A stretch of DNA of 64,000 nucleotides from Aquisalimonas sp007126095 (GCF_048323695.1 NZ_JBLWFT010000014.1:16533-80532); one strand, 5' to 3'; numbered from the stretch's first letter, positions 50,411 to 60,279 are shown. A program made the numbers and translations. The notes: generated from the letters alone by a model not told the origin.

Positions 50411-52123
50411 TCAGCTGCGGTCCGCGTCGGTCTCGTGCAGAAACCGCCCGCGGAGCTTGTATTTCTCGGTCTTGTTGGTGGCGGTCCGGGGTAGTTCATC
50501 GGTGAAGCGGATGTGGTGCGGCCGCATGAACTTCGGCAACTGCTCCTCGGCCCAGGCGCGCATGGCGGCCTCGTCCGCAGGACTGCCGTCGGCCAGGACC
50601 AGATAGATCAGAATCTCGTCCTCATCGCCCTCGGTCGCGGGGACCGGCAGCGCCGCGGAGATCTGGACTTCCGGGTGCTGATTGAACAGATCCTCTACGT
50701 GGTACGACGAGAGGTTCTCGCCGCGGACCCGGATGCGATCGCCCATGCGATCCACGAATATGAAACTGCCGTCCTCACCCATCCGCGCGGCGTCCCCGGT
50801 ATGGAACCAGGCATTGCGCAGCGCGCGCACGGTGGCCTCCGGCTTGCCGATATACTCGGCGAAGATGGTGTTCGTCACCCGTGGGCGTACCGCGAGCTGC
50901 CCGACCTCGCCGGGCGCGCAGTATTCGTCTGCCTCGTCCAGCACGGCGACGTCGAAAAACGGGGTCGGCTTGCCCATGTACCCCTTCTCCGCTGCCTCCT
51001 CGGGTGTCACGACGGGGACCCCGAGATGGCGCAGATGCGACAGCACAACGGCCTTATCCTGCCCGCGGTAGTAGCGGGCGGGCGTGCCGCCCCCATCGGG
51101 CAGCTGGTCGATGGCCGCAACCAGGGGATTGCCGGACTCAGTCTGACCGAAGCCACAGGTAACCACGCCGATTCCGAAGCGTCGCGCGACATCGTGGTGA
51201 TTCAACGGCAGCGGCTGCATGTGCACCTTACACAGACTGTTGGCGGTGTCGTCGTCCCCGGCGGGTGCATTCATGAGCCAAGGGATCATGGCGTCCAGCA
51301 GCACCCCTGTGGTGGCGTTCACCGACTCGATGCGCTGCCAGAACTGTCCCGGGCTGAAACGATCCCAGCAGGCCACCAGCGCCCCGACCCAGAACCCGCG
51401 CACGACATTGAAGATGGCGCCGCCTACGTGATAGAGCGGGAGATCGTTGTAAATGACGTCATCGCGATCCAGCAGCTGCCGCCCCATGAAGGTGTACTGC
51501 GCCATCCAGCGGTGCGGCAGCAGCACTCCCTTGGCAGGGCCCGTCGTGCCGGATGTATACACGATGTTCGCGGGATGGTGTGGCTCCACACGCACATCCG
51601 GGGGCGCATGGCCCTGGCAGGCATCCGCCTCGAAGGCCGAGACATGGACCCCGACGGGGAGGGATTGGGGCTCTGGCGCGCCGTTCACCACGAGTTCCGG
51701 CCGCGTCTCCAGTGCGTCCCAGATCTCGCACACCGCTGCCGCATGGGGTGCATCCACGACCAGCAACGGCGCGCCGGTATCGTTGAGCTGATAGCTCAGG
51801 AGCTGCCCGGTGAAATTGAAGTTCACCGGGGCGAACACCGCTCCCGCTTTCCAGATACCCACCATGGCGAGCGCCGCGACCAGCGGGTTCGCCGAGAGCA
51901 CGCTCACGGCAGTTCCGGGCACGACGTCCCGGGAAGCCAGGAATCCCGCGACACTGTCGGTCAGGCGGCCAAACTCCGCATAGGTCAGCGTGCGCTCCTG
52001 ATCGCCGTAGTGGAAACACGGCGCATCCGGCCGCGTCGCTGCCCAGTGCGCGAGTTGATCGAGAACCGACTCCCCCTGTTCGTTGAACTGTGCCGTCAGG
52101 CGACGGGCTTCGTGCATCTGCAT
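50411..52123 (-). CDS. AMP-forming acyl-CoA ligase
   Basis: Protein of 570 residues from the ATG for MQMHEARRLTAQF (AGGAGAG 7 bases upstream). P-loop VYTSGTTGPAKGVLL, A5 FGQTESGNP, A7 AWFHTGDAARMGEDGSFIFVDRMGDRIRVRGENLSS and a late lysine in ATNKTEKYKLRGRFL are intact. It should activate a carboxylic acid with ATP and CoA. It is a paralogue of the next gene upstream (52185-53903), and both lie between carboxylase genes. Confidence 0.9.
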   Translation of the reverse strand: MQMHEARRLTAQFNEQGESVLDQLAHWAATRPDAPCFHYGDQERTLTYAEFGRLTDSVAGFLASRDVVPGTAVSVLSANPLVAALAMVGIWKAGAVFAPVNFNFTGQLLSYQLNDTGAPLLVVDAPHAAAVCEIWDALETRPELVVNGAPEPQSLPVGVHVSAFEADACQGHAPPDVRVEPHHPANIVYTSGTTGPAKGVLLPHRWMAQYTFMGRQLLDRDDVIYNDLPLYHVGGAIFNVVRGFWVGALVACWDRFSPGQFWQRIESVNATTGVLLDAMIPWLMNAPAGDDDTANSLCKVHMQPLPLNHHDVARRFGIGVVTCGFGQTESGNPLVAAIDQLPDGGGTPARYYRGQDKAVVLSHLRHLGVPVVTPEEAAEKGYMGKPTPFFDVAVLDEADEYCAPGEVGQLAVRPRVTNTIFAEYIGKPEATVRALRNAWFHTGDAARMGEDGSFIFVDRMGDRIRVRGENLSSYHVEDLFNQHPEVQISAALPVPATEGDEDEILIYLVLADGSPADEAAMRAWAEEQLPKFMRPHHIRFTDELPRTATNKTEKYKLRGRFLHETDADRS

Positions 52124-52184
52124 GACGGGCTCTCCTCTTGTTGGTTCGTGGACCTGGCCGGCTCCCTGCAAGAGCGGTCAGTTG

Positions 52185-53903
52185 TCACTGTCGCTCCGCC
52201 AGCAACTGCTCCTTGAGCTTGTACTTTTCCACCTTGTTGGTTGGCGTGACCGGCAGGGCCTCGACCAGCCGTATGTACGCGGGCTGCATGTACCGCGGGA
52301 GCTCACGCTGCGCGTACGCCGTCAGCTCGCTCTCGGAGACCCCGGCATCGTCGTGGCACTCCACGAACACGGCGATCTCGTCTTCGTCCCCCTCCCGGGC
52401 GGGCACCGGCACCGCGGCGGTGGCGCGGATGCCGGGGTGATCGTTGATGACACTCTCCACCTCGAACGAGGAGACGTTCTCGCCGTGCACCCGAAAGTAG
52501 CCACCCATGCGATCGATGAAGCGGAACGTGCCATCCGTCTCCTGCAGACAGGCATCACCGGTGTGAAACCACAGGTTGCGACACGCCTTGAGGGTCGCTT
52601 CCGGCTTGTTCAGGTAGCTCTGCATGAGCAGGCCGGGAAAGCGGGGACGAAACACCAGCTGGCCGACCGTTCCGGGCGGCACGGGGTAGTCGTCGTCATC
52701 GACCACGGCGGCGTCGAGCAGTGCTGACGGGTGCCCCATGAACCCCTTGGGCAGTGCCTGTGTGCCGTCGACGACAAGCCGGCCATTGCTGCTGGCACGC
52801 TCCAGGTACGTGCGCCTGCCCAGCCCGCGGTAGTACTCCGCGGGTGTGCCGGCCTCGGTGCCGAACTCGTCGACGATCGCCATGAACCCGGAACCGGACT
52901 CCGTCTGGCCGAAGCCGCAGGTCACGAAGTCAAAGCCGAACCGCCGTGCCACCTGGTTGTGGTTCGCCGGCAGCGGCTGCATGTGGACCTTGTTGAGGGT
53001 GTTGGCCCGGTCGTCCGAGCGCTCCGGCGCGGACATGAGCCAGGACACCATGGCGTCGAGCAGGATGCAGGTGGTGGCGCCGCTACGGGCGATGCGATCC
53101 CAGAAACCGGAGGCGCTGAAGCGGTTCCACAACGCCACGGTGTTGCCATTCCACACGCCTCGCACGAGCAGCGCGTAGGCACCACCCACGTGGTACATGG
53201 GCAGGTCGCAGTAGACCACGTCGTCTTCATTCCACTGGGAACGACCGCCGAACGTATACTGGTTGATCCAGCGGTGCCCCAAAACGACGCCCTTCGCCGG
53301 ACCGGTGGTTCCCGAGGTGTAAATCACCGTGGCGGGATCGAACGGGCCGAGCGGCTCGTCCGGCGCCGGACCCGGCACGCGGGTGAGTTCGGAGACTGCA
53401 TGCACCGCTGTGCCCCGCAGGCCGGCGTCCATCCTTTCCGGGCCGGGTTGGGCACTGCCATAATCGGACGGCATGACCACCAGATGTTCCGGCGCGACAT
53501 CGGCGGCGACGGTTGCCAGCACCTCGGTGAACCCCGGATCCGTGATCAGCACCCGTGCGCCGGTATCGTTGATCTGGTAGCTGAGCAGACGCCCGCGCAG
53601 GTTGAAGTTCACCGGTGCGTACAACGCGCCGCATCGCCAGCAGGCGAACATGGCGATGGCAGCGGCCAGGGAGTTGTTCGTCAGTACGCTGACGGGCTCC
53701 CCACGGCGCACACCGAGCGCAGCCAGGCCGGCAGCATATGCGTCGGCGCGCGACTGCACGTCGCGGAAAGACAGATCCAGTCCGGTTTCGCCGTAGTGGA
53801 TGCAGACCTTGTCGGGCGTGGTGGCAGCCCAGTGATCCAGTCGGTGCAACGCGACGTCGCCCTCGGCGGTCATCTGCGCGAACAGATCTTCCGGTGTGGG
53901 CAT
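52185..53903 (-). CDS. AMP-forming acyl-CoA ligase (paralogue)
   Basis: Protein of 572 residues from the ATG for MPTPEDLFAQM, GGAGGAG 5 bases upstream. P-loop VIYTSGTTGPAKGVVLGHRWINQYTFGGRS, FGQTESGSG, WFHTGDACLQETDGTFRFIDRMGGYFRVHGENVSS and final TPTNKVEKYKLKEQLL. The long shared phrases (HRW(M/I)(A/N)QYTF, MQPLP.NH..VARRFG) show recent duplication with the neighbouring ligase. It starts 25 bases after the fused carboxylase stop. Two sister ligases suggest two related acids, or two steps of one pathway. Confidence 0.9.
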   Translation of the reverse strand: MPTPEDLFAQMTAEGDVALHRLDHWAATTPDKVCIHYGETGLDLSFRDVQSRADAYAAGLAALGVRRGEPVSVLTNNSLAAAIAMFACWRCGALYAPVNFNLRGRLLSYQINDTGARVLITDPGFTEVLATVAADVAPEHLVVMPSDYGSAQPGPERMDAGLRGTAVHAVSELTRVPGPAPDEPLGPFDPATVIYTSGTTGPAKGVVLGHRWINQYTFGGRSQWNEDDVVYCDLPMYHVGGAYALLVRGVWNGNTVALWNRFSASGFWDRIARSGATTCILLDAMVSWLMSAPERSDDRANTLNKVHMQPLPANHNQVARRFGFDFVTCGFGQTESGSGFMAIVDEFGTEAGTPAEYYRGLGRRTYLERASSNGRLVVDGTQALPKGFMGHPSALLDAAVVDDDDYPVPPGTVGQLVFRPRFPGLLMQSYLNKPEATLKACRNLWFHTGDACLQETDGTFRFIDRMGGYFRVHGENVSSFEVESVINDHPGIRATAAVPVPAREGDEDEIAVFVECHDDAGVSESELTAYAQRELPRYMQPAYIRLVEALPVTPTNKVEKYKLKEQLLAERQ

Positions 53904-53927
53904 GGCTCCTCCGCGCATGGCCGGCAT

Positions 53928-56900
53928 TCACCAAGTGTCGATCATGGGCCGGCGCTTGCCGTCGCGCGGCCCCGGCTTGCGGGCGGACTTCAGTCCACGC
54001 AGGATCCAGCTTCGGGTATCGGCCGGATCGATGACGGCGTCGATCTCCAGTGATACCGCCATGCTGAGTGCCTTGCCGCGCTCGTACATCTCGGCGACCA
54101 GCCGATCGTACAGAACGTTGCGCCCCTCCTCGCTCTCCTCGGCGTCCAGCTCCTTGCGGTAGGCGAGACGCACCGCGCCCTCAAGACCCATGCCGCCGAA
54201 CTCACCGGTGGGCCAGGCAATGTTGAACACCGGCGAATGGAACGAACCGGCCGCCATCCCCTGGGCGCCGAGCCCGTACCCCTTGCGCAGTACCACGGTG
54301 AAGATCGGCACCTGCATACTGGCGGCGGTAACGAACATGCGGCTGGTATGGCGAACCAGGGCGGACTTTTCGGCTTCCGGACCGACCATGAACCCTGGCG
54401 TGTCACACAGGCTTACCATGGGGACGTCAAAGGCGTCGCAAAGCTGCATGAAGCGTGCGGCCTTGTCCGCACCCTCTCCGTCGATGGCGCCACCCAGGTG
54501 CCGCGGGTTGTTGGCAATCAGGCCGAAAGGGCGGCCTTCGATGCGGATGAACGCGGTGATCATGCCGGGAGCGAACTGCTCACGCAGTTCCAGCACGGAA
54601 TCGTCATCCGCCAGGGTGGCGATCAGCGAGCGCACGTCGTAGGAACGCAAGCGGTTCTCGGGAATGCTGTTGCGCAGCAGGCGTTGATCCGGAGCGCTCC
54701 AGTGCGGTACCGCCCCCTGGAAGTACCCCAGCAGACGTTTCGCGGTGCCCGTCGCCTCGGCTTCATCGTCCACTAGGCAGTCGACCACGCCGTTGGGCAC
54801 CTGGTCGCTCATGGGCCCGACTTCTTCCGGCGCGAACACGCCGAGGCCGCCACCCTCGATCATGGCGGGGCCGGCCATGCCCAGACTGGAATTGCGCGTG
54901 GCGATGATCAGGTCGCTGGAGCCGGCGAACACGGCGTTGCCGGCGAAACAGCGACCGTTGACCACGCCGATCCGCGGAGCCAGACCGCTCAGGCGTGCGT
55001 ACTGGACAAAACTCGGCGTATCCAGCCCGGCAACCTTGACGGCATTGTCGGTATCGCCGGGCCGACCACCGCCACCCTCAGTGAAGAAGATCACCGGCAG
55101 CTGCTGCTCCTCGGCGACGGTGAGGATGCGATCGGTCTTCTTGTGGTTCATGGTGCCCTGGGTGCCGGCGAGCACGGTGTAATCGTAGGCGAGCACCGCA
55201 CACTGGGCGCGGTCGTCGTCGAAGAGCTCGCCGTTCACGGACCCCAGGCCCGTGACCAGCCCGTCGGCCGGGGTGTTGTGCATGAGATCGTCGACGCTGC
55301 GCCGCTTGCGCTGGGCGGCGAACGTCAGCCCCCCGTACTCGATGAACGATCCCGGGTCACACAGATCCTCGACGTTCTCCCGGGCCGTGCGATTCCCCTG
55401 CCGATGGCGTTTGGCCACCGCCTCGGGCCGGGCCGCATCGGTCAGCAAACGATGCCGCTCCAGCGTCTCGGCGAGGTCCGGGCGAATGAAGTCCGGGTCG
55501 ACCTCGCCGCGCTCCTGCTCATCGTCCTCTTCCAGTTCCACCGGCTCGATAAAGAGCAGCGGCTGCGCCTCTTCGACCGCATCGCCGGCGGCCACGACCA
55601 CTTTCCGGACTTGACCGGAGACCGGTGCGGTGACCACGTGCTGCATCTTCATGGCCTCGACCACGGCGACCTCCTGTCCGGCGCGGACGGTTTCCCCCTC
55701 CGCCGTACTGCACTCCACCAGAAGACCCTGCATGGGGGCCGCGGCCGGCGTGGTCCCTTCCGGCCCGGAGGCGTCGGCAGCAGTCGATGCCGGAGCACTG
55801 GCCGCGGTCTCGCCCGCGACATAGAGCTGCGGGTGCGCGCCCTCCGGTGATACGGCCAGCTGCGCCATCTGCTCGTCGACAAACCGCGTATACACCGCGT
55901 TCTCGCGGACCCGGGCATCCGACAGCAGGTTCTGCAGGAACGGGATATTCGTGGCCACGCCATCGACGCGGAATGCGCACAAGGCACGGTACGCCTTGTC
56001 GGCGGCGTCGACGAAGCGGGGCGTTCGACTGTGGACGATGACCTTCGCCAGCAGGGAGTCGTAGCGCGGACTGGTGGTATAACCGCTGTAGCCGAACGTA
56101 TCCACGCGCACTCCGGGTCCGGTGGGCGCTTCGAAGACGCGCAGCGTGCCACCGGCAGGCCGCGCATTCCCTTTGGCGTCCATGGTTTCCATGTTGACGC
56201 GGGCCTGAACGGCATAACCGGAGGGCGCGGGAATCTGTTCCTGCCACAACCCGAGATCCGCGAGCGTCGCCCCAGCGGCGCACTGCACCTGCGCCTGCAC
56301 CAGATCCACTCCCGTGACCGCCTCGGTCACGGTGTGTTCTACCTGCAAGCGTGGATTAGTTTCGATGAAGGCGAACGTTTCCGTATTGTCGTCAACCAGA
56401 AACTCGAACGTGCCAAGCCCCCCGTAGCCCACCTCCCGTGCCATGGCCAGGGCGGCCTCCGCCAGGCGCTTGCGAGTCGCATCACTCAGGGAGGGGCTGG
56501 GCGCGATTTCCACCAGCTTCTGGTTGCGGCGCTGGAGGCTGCATTCGCGCTCCCACAAGTGCACCACGTCCCCGGTGGCATCGCCGAGCACCTGGACCTC
56601 GACATGGCGCGCACGCTCCATGAGCTGTTCGGCGTAGAGACCGTCGTCGCCGAACGCGGCCGCCGCTTCGGCACCACACCGCTGATAGGCTTCCGCCAGA
56701 TCGTCACCACTGCGCACTATGCGCATGCCGCGCCCGCCGCCGCCCGCGATGGCCTTAAGCATGACCGCCCCCGCCGCCCCCAGGCGATCACGGAACGCCT
56801 GGACTTCCTCCAGACTCGTACGCCCTGATGTCCCTTCCACGACCGGCACACCGCAGCGCTGCGCCAGCTCCCGCGCCGCGACTTTGTCGCCTAGGCGCTC

Positions 56901-57230
56901 CAGCTGCTCCGGCGTGGGCCCGATGAAGCGCAGCCCCTCCTCCATGCAGCGCCGGGCAAACTCCGCGTTCTCACTGAGAAAGCCATACCCCGGGTGCACT
57001 GCATCACAGCCGGCGGCCCGGGCCACGCGCAGGAGTGCGTCCATATCCAGGTAGGCAGAGGCGCCCTTGCCCTCCAGGGCATAGGTCTCGTGCGCGACCC
57101 GTGTATGCAGTGCCTCGGCATCGTCTTCGGCGAATACCGTCACGGCGGCGATGTTGAGATCGGCCGCTGCCTGGGCGATGCGCACCGCGATTTCGCCGCG
57201 GTTCGCGATAAGGATCCTGCTGATGGTCAT
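53928..57230 (-). CDS. single-chain acyl-CoA carboxylase (BC-BCCP-CT fusion)
   Basis: Protein of 1100 residues carrying all carboxylase activities. Biotin carboxylase 1-460 (ANRGEIAVRI; glycine-rich ATP loop GGGGRGM 163-169; IETNPRLQVEHTVTE 289-303), biotinyl domain 498-565 (Lys528 in VVEAMKMQ) and carboxyltransferase about 580-1100 (IFFTEGGGGRPGDTDN, MVSLCDTPGFMVGPEAEKSALVRH, FNIAWPTGEFGGMGLEGAVRLAY). This layout matches the single-chain long-chain acyl-CoA carboxylases (LCC type), known for broad acyl-CoA range. It is the first gene of the TetR-facing operon. Confidence 0.92.
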   Translation of the reverse strand: MTISRILIANRGEIAVRIAQAAADLNIAAVTVFAEDDAEALHTRVAHETYALEGKGASAYLDMDALLRVARAAGCDAVHPGYGFLSENAEFARRCMEEGLRFIGPTPEQLERLGDKVAARELAQRCGVPVVEGTSGRTSLEEVQAFRDRLGAAGAVMLKAIAGGGGRGMRIVRSGDDLAEAYQRCGAEAAAAFGDDGLYAEQLMERARHVEVQVLGDATGDVVHLWERECSLQRRNQKLVEIAPSPSLSDATRKRLAEAALAMAREVGYGGLGTFEFLVDDNTETFAFIETNPRLQVEHTVTEAVTGVDLVQAQVQCAAGATLADLGLWQEQIPAPSGYAVQARVNMETMDAKGNARPAGGTLRVFEAPTGPGVRVDTFGYSGYTTSPRYDSLLAKVIVHSRTPRFVDAADKAYRALCAFRVDGVATNIPFLQNLLSDARVRENAVYTRFVDEQMAQLAVSPEGAHPQLYVAGETAASAPASTAADASGPEGTTPAAAPMQGLLVECSTAEGETVRAGQEVAVVEAMKMQHVVTAPVSGQVRKVVVAAGDAVEEAQPLLFIEPVELEEDDEQERGEVDPDFIRPDLAETLERHRLLTDAARPEAVAKRHRQGNRTARENVEDLCDPGSFIEYGGLTFAAQRKRRSVDDLMHNTPADGLVTGLGSVNGELFDDDRAQCAVLAYDYTVLAGTQGTMNHKKTDRILTVAEEQQLPVIFFTEGGGGRPGDTDNAVKVAGLDTPSFVQYARLSGLAPRIGVVNGRCFAGNAVFAGSSDLIIATRNSSLGMAGPAMIEGGGLGVFAPEEVGPMSDQVPNGVVDCLVDDEAEATGTAKRLLGYFQGAVPHWSAPDQRLLRNSIPENRLRSYDVRSLIATLADDDSVLELREQFAPGMITAFIRIEGRPFGLIANNPRHLGGAIDGEGADKAARFMQLCDAFDVPMVSLCDTPGFMVGPEAEKSALVRHTSRMFVTAASMQVPIFTVVLRKGYGLGAQGMAAGSFHSPVFNIAWPTGEFGGMGLEGAVRLAYRKELDAEESEEGRNVLYDRLVAEMYERGKALSMAVSLEIDAVIDPADTRSWILRGLKSARKPGPRDGKRRPMIDTW

Positions 57231-57291
57231 GGTCGGCTCCGGCTCTATCGGCTGATTCTGGTTTGCGCGGTTTCCTATCAGGTATTGACAC

Positions 57292-57309
57292 TCACTTGCA
57301 CGTCAGTCA
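57292..57309. promoter_or_regulatory. TetR operator, site 1
   Basis: TCACTTGCACGTCAGTCA, an imperfect dyad matching site 2 at 57328 in 15 of 18 positions. Centres are 36 bases apart. It lies downstream of the carboxylase promoter -10. Confidence 0.6.
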
Positions 57310-57317
57310 GTTTTAAC

Positions 57318-57346
57318 ATCATGAGACTGACTTGCGCGCCAGTCAA
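57318..57346 (-). promoter_or_regulatory. candidate sigma-70 promoter of the carboxylase operon
   Basis: Minus strand TTGACT (57346-57341), 17-base spacer, CATGAT (57323-57318), about 90 bases before the start codon. The spacer is almost wholly TetR site 2, so bound repressor would block polymerase. Confidence 0.55.
57328..57345. promoter_or_regulatory. TetR operator, site 2
   Basis: TGACTTGCGCGCCAGTCA: arms TGACT/AGTCA around an eight-base GC-rich centre. It lies in the divergent gap and overlaps the -35 element and spacer of the carboxylase promoter. Confidence 0.65.
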
Positions 57347-57357
57347 TCACCGCATCC

Positions 57358-58071
57358 ATGCCGGAGACAGGCCGCGACCGAACGAGGACGAAGACTGATG
57401 ACAGAACTAGAATGCCGAGGGGCGTGGTGACCGTGACAGCCGAAACGCAACGCGAAAAGAAAGTCGATCGCGCGTCAACTCGGGACCGCATCAAGGCCGA
57501 GGCACGACGGCTATTCATCGCTCATGGAACCGACGCCGTGACATATGGCGACATAGCCGAACGTGTAGGAACCACCCGCGCAAACCTCCACTACCACTTC
57601 GGGAGCAAGAGCGCGCTCATCAACGAGGTGTTCGAGGAAACATTCCGAATCGTAAGCCTGAAACTGGACGAGATCTGGAAACGGCCGGGACTAACGCTGG
57701 ATGAGCGCATCCGCCTGACGATGGAGGATGCGCGCGAACGACATAGGGAGTTCAACCCAACGGGAAAAGAGCATCACCCCTGGAGTCTTTCCAGCCGCGC
57801 CCGGTTCAAGAACGACCAGCTGGGTAACGAAGTCCTCGAGGGCATCTGGAAGATGTCCAGAGAGTTCGAGGACAACGTCGCCCACGCCGTACAGCAGGCG
57901 ATCGATGCCGGGGAGCTGCGCACGGACACCTCGACACGCGACATCGTGCTTCTGATTACGCCGGTGTGGTATTTCGGCTCGCCGATCTCGCAATTCGCCG
58001 GCTGGCGGAAACTCGAAGAGCACTATGGCTCGGTACGCCGGACCATACAAAAGGCCTACGGTTCCGGCTGA
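57358..58071 (+). CDS. TetR-family transcriptional regulator
   Basis: Up to 237 residues from the first ATG; internal starts at 57412 (ATG) or later GTGs are equally likely because the first 30 residues look non-conserved. The helix-turn-helix is DAVTYGDIAERVGTTRANLHYHFGSKSALINEVFEETF. The ligand domain includes HHPWSLSSRARFKNDQLGNEVLEGIWKMSREFEDNV. It is divergent from the carboxylase operon with two matching operator sites between them and is followed by the peptide-type ABC genes. It most likely represses both directions until it binds an acyl or acid ligand. Confidence 0.9.
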   Translation: MPETGRDRTRTKTDDRTRMPRGVVTVTAETQREKKVDRASTRDRIKAEARRLFIAHGTDAVTYGDIAERVGTTRANLHYHFGSKSALINEVFEETFRIVSLKLDEIWKRPGLTLDERIRLTMEDARERHREFNPTGKEHHPWSLSSRARFKNDQLGNEVLEGIWKMSREFEDNVAHAVQQAIDAGELRTDTSTRDIVLLITPVWYFGSPISQFAGWRKLEEHYGSVRRTIQKAYGSG

Positions 58072-58142
58072 CCCGATACGGCTCATCAAGACCCCGCAAG
58101 AGCGGTCGCGCCGAAACGGAACCCAAACCAATGGGGGAGAAG

Positions 58143-59213
58143 ATGCGGCACAGCCAGGAGGCTTCAGACACAACGACACTGGACGAGACGTCGGATCCGA
58201 ACGGGGAGCGGTCCTCCGCAAACCGGGAAGCCCCGCTTCTGTCGGTGGATAACCTGTCCATCTCATTCCGGGGTCGCAACGGCGACACCCACGTCACACG
58301 TGATGTCTCCTTTACCGTGCGCCCAGGCGAGCGGGTCGGCATGGTCGGCGAGAGCGGGTGCGGCAAGACGGTCACGGGGTTATCGCTCCTACGCCTGCTC
58401 CCGGAGCGCACGGCTCGCATCCAGGGTCGAATCCTTTTCAATGGACGCGACCTTGCGGCGGCCACGCCACGGCAGATGCGCGCCATCCGCGGGCGCGAGC
58501 TCAGCATGATCTTCCAGGAACCGATGAGCGCGCTCGACCCGGTGTTCACGGTGGGTCAGCAACTCACGGAGACGCTGCAAACCCACTACGGCACGCCGCG
58601 CAAGGAGGCACGGGAGCGAGCATTGTCGGCGCTGGAGAGTGTAGGCATCCCAACGCCCCAGCGCCGCATCGATGATTATCCCCATCACTTCTCGGGCGGC
58701 ATGCGACAGCGCGTAATGATCGCCATGGCGCTGATCTGCGAGCCAAAACTGATCGTCGCCGACGAGCCGACAACGGCCCTCGATGTCACGGTGCAGGCGC
58801 AGATCATCGATCTGCTTTGCGACATCAGCGAGCGCACCGGCACGGCGCTGCTGTTCATTACCCACGACCTCGGCGTAGTCGCAGAGACTTGCCACCGCAT
58901 GCTCACCATGTACGCCGGCGAGGTGGTGGAAAGCGGTAAGGTCGACGACGCCCTGCGCCAGCCGGCACACCCCTACACGTCCGGCCTGTTGCGCTCGCTG
59001 CCGCGCCTGAGCAGCCCCGGCGAGCGACTTCCCACGATACCGGGCCGCGTGCCTTCCCCGAACGAGATGCCCGAGGGCTGCCGATTCCGCGCACGCTGTC
59101 CCTATGCCATCGACGGCTGCGAGGCGTATCAGCCCATAGCGGTCGACCGCCACGGGCGCCTCGCCCGATGCTGGCGCCATGAAGAACTGGATCTTCCGGG
59201 AGCAGTGACATGA
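58143..59213 (+). CDS. DppD-type ABC transporter ATPase
   Basis: Protein of 356 residues from the ATG at 58143 (GGGGAG just upstream). Walker A GESGCGKT, signature SGGMRQRVMIAMAL and Walker B LIVADEPTTALDVT; the C-terminal CRFRARCPYAIDGCE is the oligopeptide-transporter (OppD/DppD) tail that can hold an iron-sulfur cluster. It partners the downstream DppF-type ATPase, overlapping it by 4 bases. A long acidic N-terminal extension (about 30 residues) is unusual. Confidence 0.9.
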   Translation: MRHSQEASDTTTLDETSDPNGERSSANREAPLLSVDNLSISFRGRNGDTHVTRDVSFTVRPGERVGMVGESGCGKTVTGLSLLRLLPERTARIQGRILFNGRDLAAATPRQMRAIRGRELSMIFQEPMSALDPVFTVGQQLTETLQTHYGTPRKEARERALSALESVGIPTPQRRIDDYPHHFSGGMRQRVMIAMALICEPKLIVADEPTTALDVTVQAQIIDLLCDISERTGTALLFITHDLGVVAETCHRMLTMYAGEVVESGKVDDALRQPAHPYTSGLLRSLPRLSSPGERLPTIPGRVPSPNEMPEGCRFRARCPYAIDGCEAYQPIAVDRHGRLARCWRHEELDLPGAVT

Positions 59214-60229
59214 TGCACAAAACGGCAGAAGAGCAGACCGAGCACGGGCAACTCCCGGCGGTCGAGGCAGACAACCTCACCATCCATTTCCGCATGCGGG
59301 GTGGCGACACCGTGAAGGCTGCGGACGACGTCTGCTTCCGGATTCGGCCCGGCGAAACCTTCGGCATCATCGGTGAATCCGGATCGGGCAAGTCCACCGT
59401 TGGCCGGGCTCTGGTTGGGCTTCTCAACCCTACATCGGGGGCCATCCGATACCAGGGGCAGGATGTCGCCTCCATGTCCCGCAAGGCGTTCCGGGACATC
59501 CGCCGGAACTACCAAATCATCTTCCAGGATCCCCATGCAGCGCTGAACCCGCGCATGACGATCCTTCAGAGCCTCCAGGAGCCATTGACCATCGCTGGTC
59601 AGGGCACCACTGATGAACGTCGGCGCATCGCCTACGAGGCACTGGAGCGCTCGGGGCTGCCGGCGGTGATCGGCAGCCGGTATCCACACGAACTCTCCGG
59701 GGGTCAGAAACAACGGGTGAACATTGCCCGCGCCCTGACCGTACGACCTCAGTTCATTGTCTGCGACGAAGTGGTGGCGGCGCTGGACGTCTCCGTGCGT
59801 GGTTCGATCCTGAACTTGTTCGCGGAGCTTCAGGAAGAGTACGGCCTGACCTATGCGTTCATTACCCACGACATCTCCGTAGTCGCCCATATCAGTCACC
59901 GGGTGAGTGTCATGTATTTGGGCCGGATGGTGGAAATGGGGCCGACCGGACCGGTCACCGAGAAACCACTCCATCCTTACACGCACGCGTTGCTGTCTGC
60001 GGAACCGCAGCCTCTGCCCTCCGAATTGCGGCAGGACCGAGAGCGAGTGCGTCTTAGCGGCGAAATCCCTAGCCCGATTGCACCACCGTCCGGCTGCCGC
60101 TTCCGAACGCGCTGCCCTGCGGCACAAACGTTGTGCGGGGAAAAAACACCGGAAATGAAGGAGCTGCTACCCGATCACTGGGTCGCCTGCCACTTCGCCA
60201 CTCCCGATGGGCCACCCGACGGGAGTTAA
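59210..60229 (+). CDS. DppF-type ABC transporter ATPase
   Basis: Protein of 339 residues. Walker A GESGSGKST, signature LSGGQKQRVNIARALTVRP, FIVCDEVVAALDVSVRG as Walker B and the OppF-type tail GCRFRTRCPAAQTLC. Walker B reads CDEVV instead of the common CDEPV, a mild variant. It drives uptake with the DppD-type ATPase through the permeases encoded downstream. Confidence 0.9.
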   Translation: MMHKTAEEQTEHGQLPAVEADNLTIHFRMRGGDTVKAADDVCFRIRPGETFGIIGESGSGKSTVGRALVGLLNPTSGAIRYQGQDVASMSRKAFRDIRRNYQIIFQDPHAALNPRMTILQSLQEPLTIAGQGTTDERRRIAYEALERSGLPAVIGSRYPHELSGGQKQRVNIARALTVRPQFIVCDEVVAALDVSVRGSILNLFAELQEEYGLTYAFITHDISVVAHISHRVSVMYLGRMVEMGPTGPVTEKPLHPYTHALLSAEPQPLPSELRQDRERVRLSGEIPSPIAPPSGCRFRTRCPAAQTLCGEKTPEMKELLPDHWVACHFATPDGPPDGS

Positions 60230-60279
60230 CACACGACCGATCATGTGCTCAATAGAAAGGAAAACTGGAGGAGAATCCC

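Noticed and set aside
48507..50606. Long plus-strand frame opposite the carboxyltransferase and BCCP
   Set aside because: Antisense to two firmly identified genes and low-complexity in composition.
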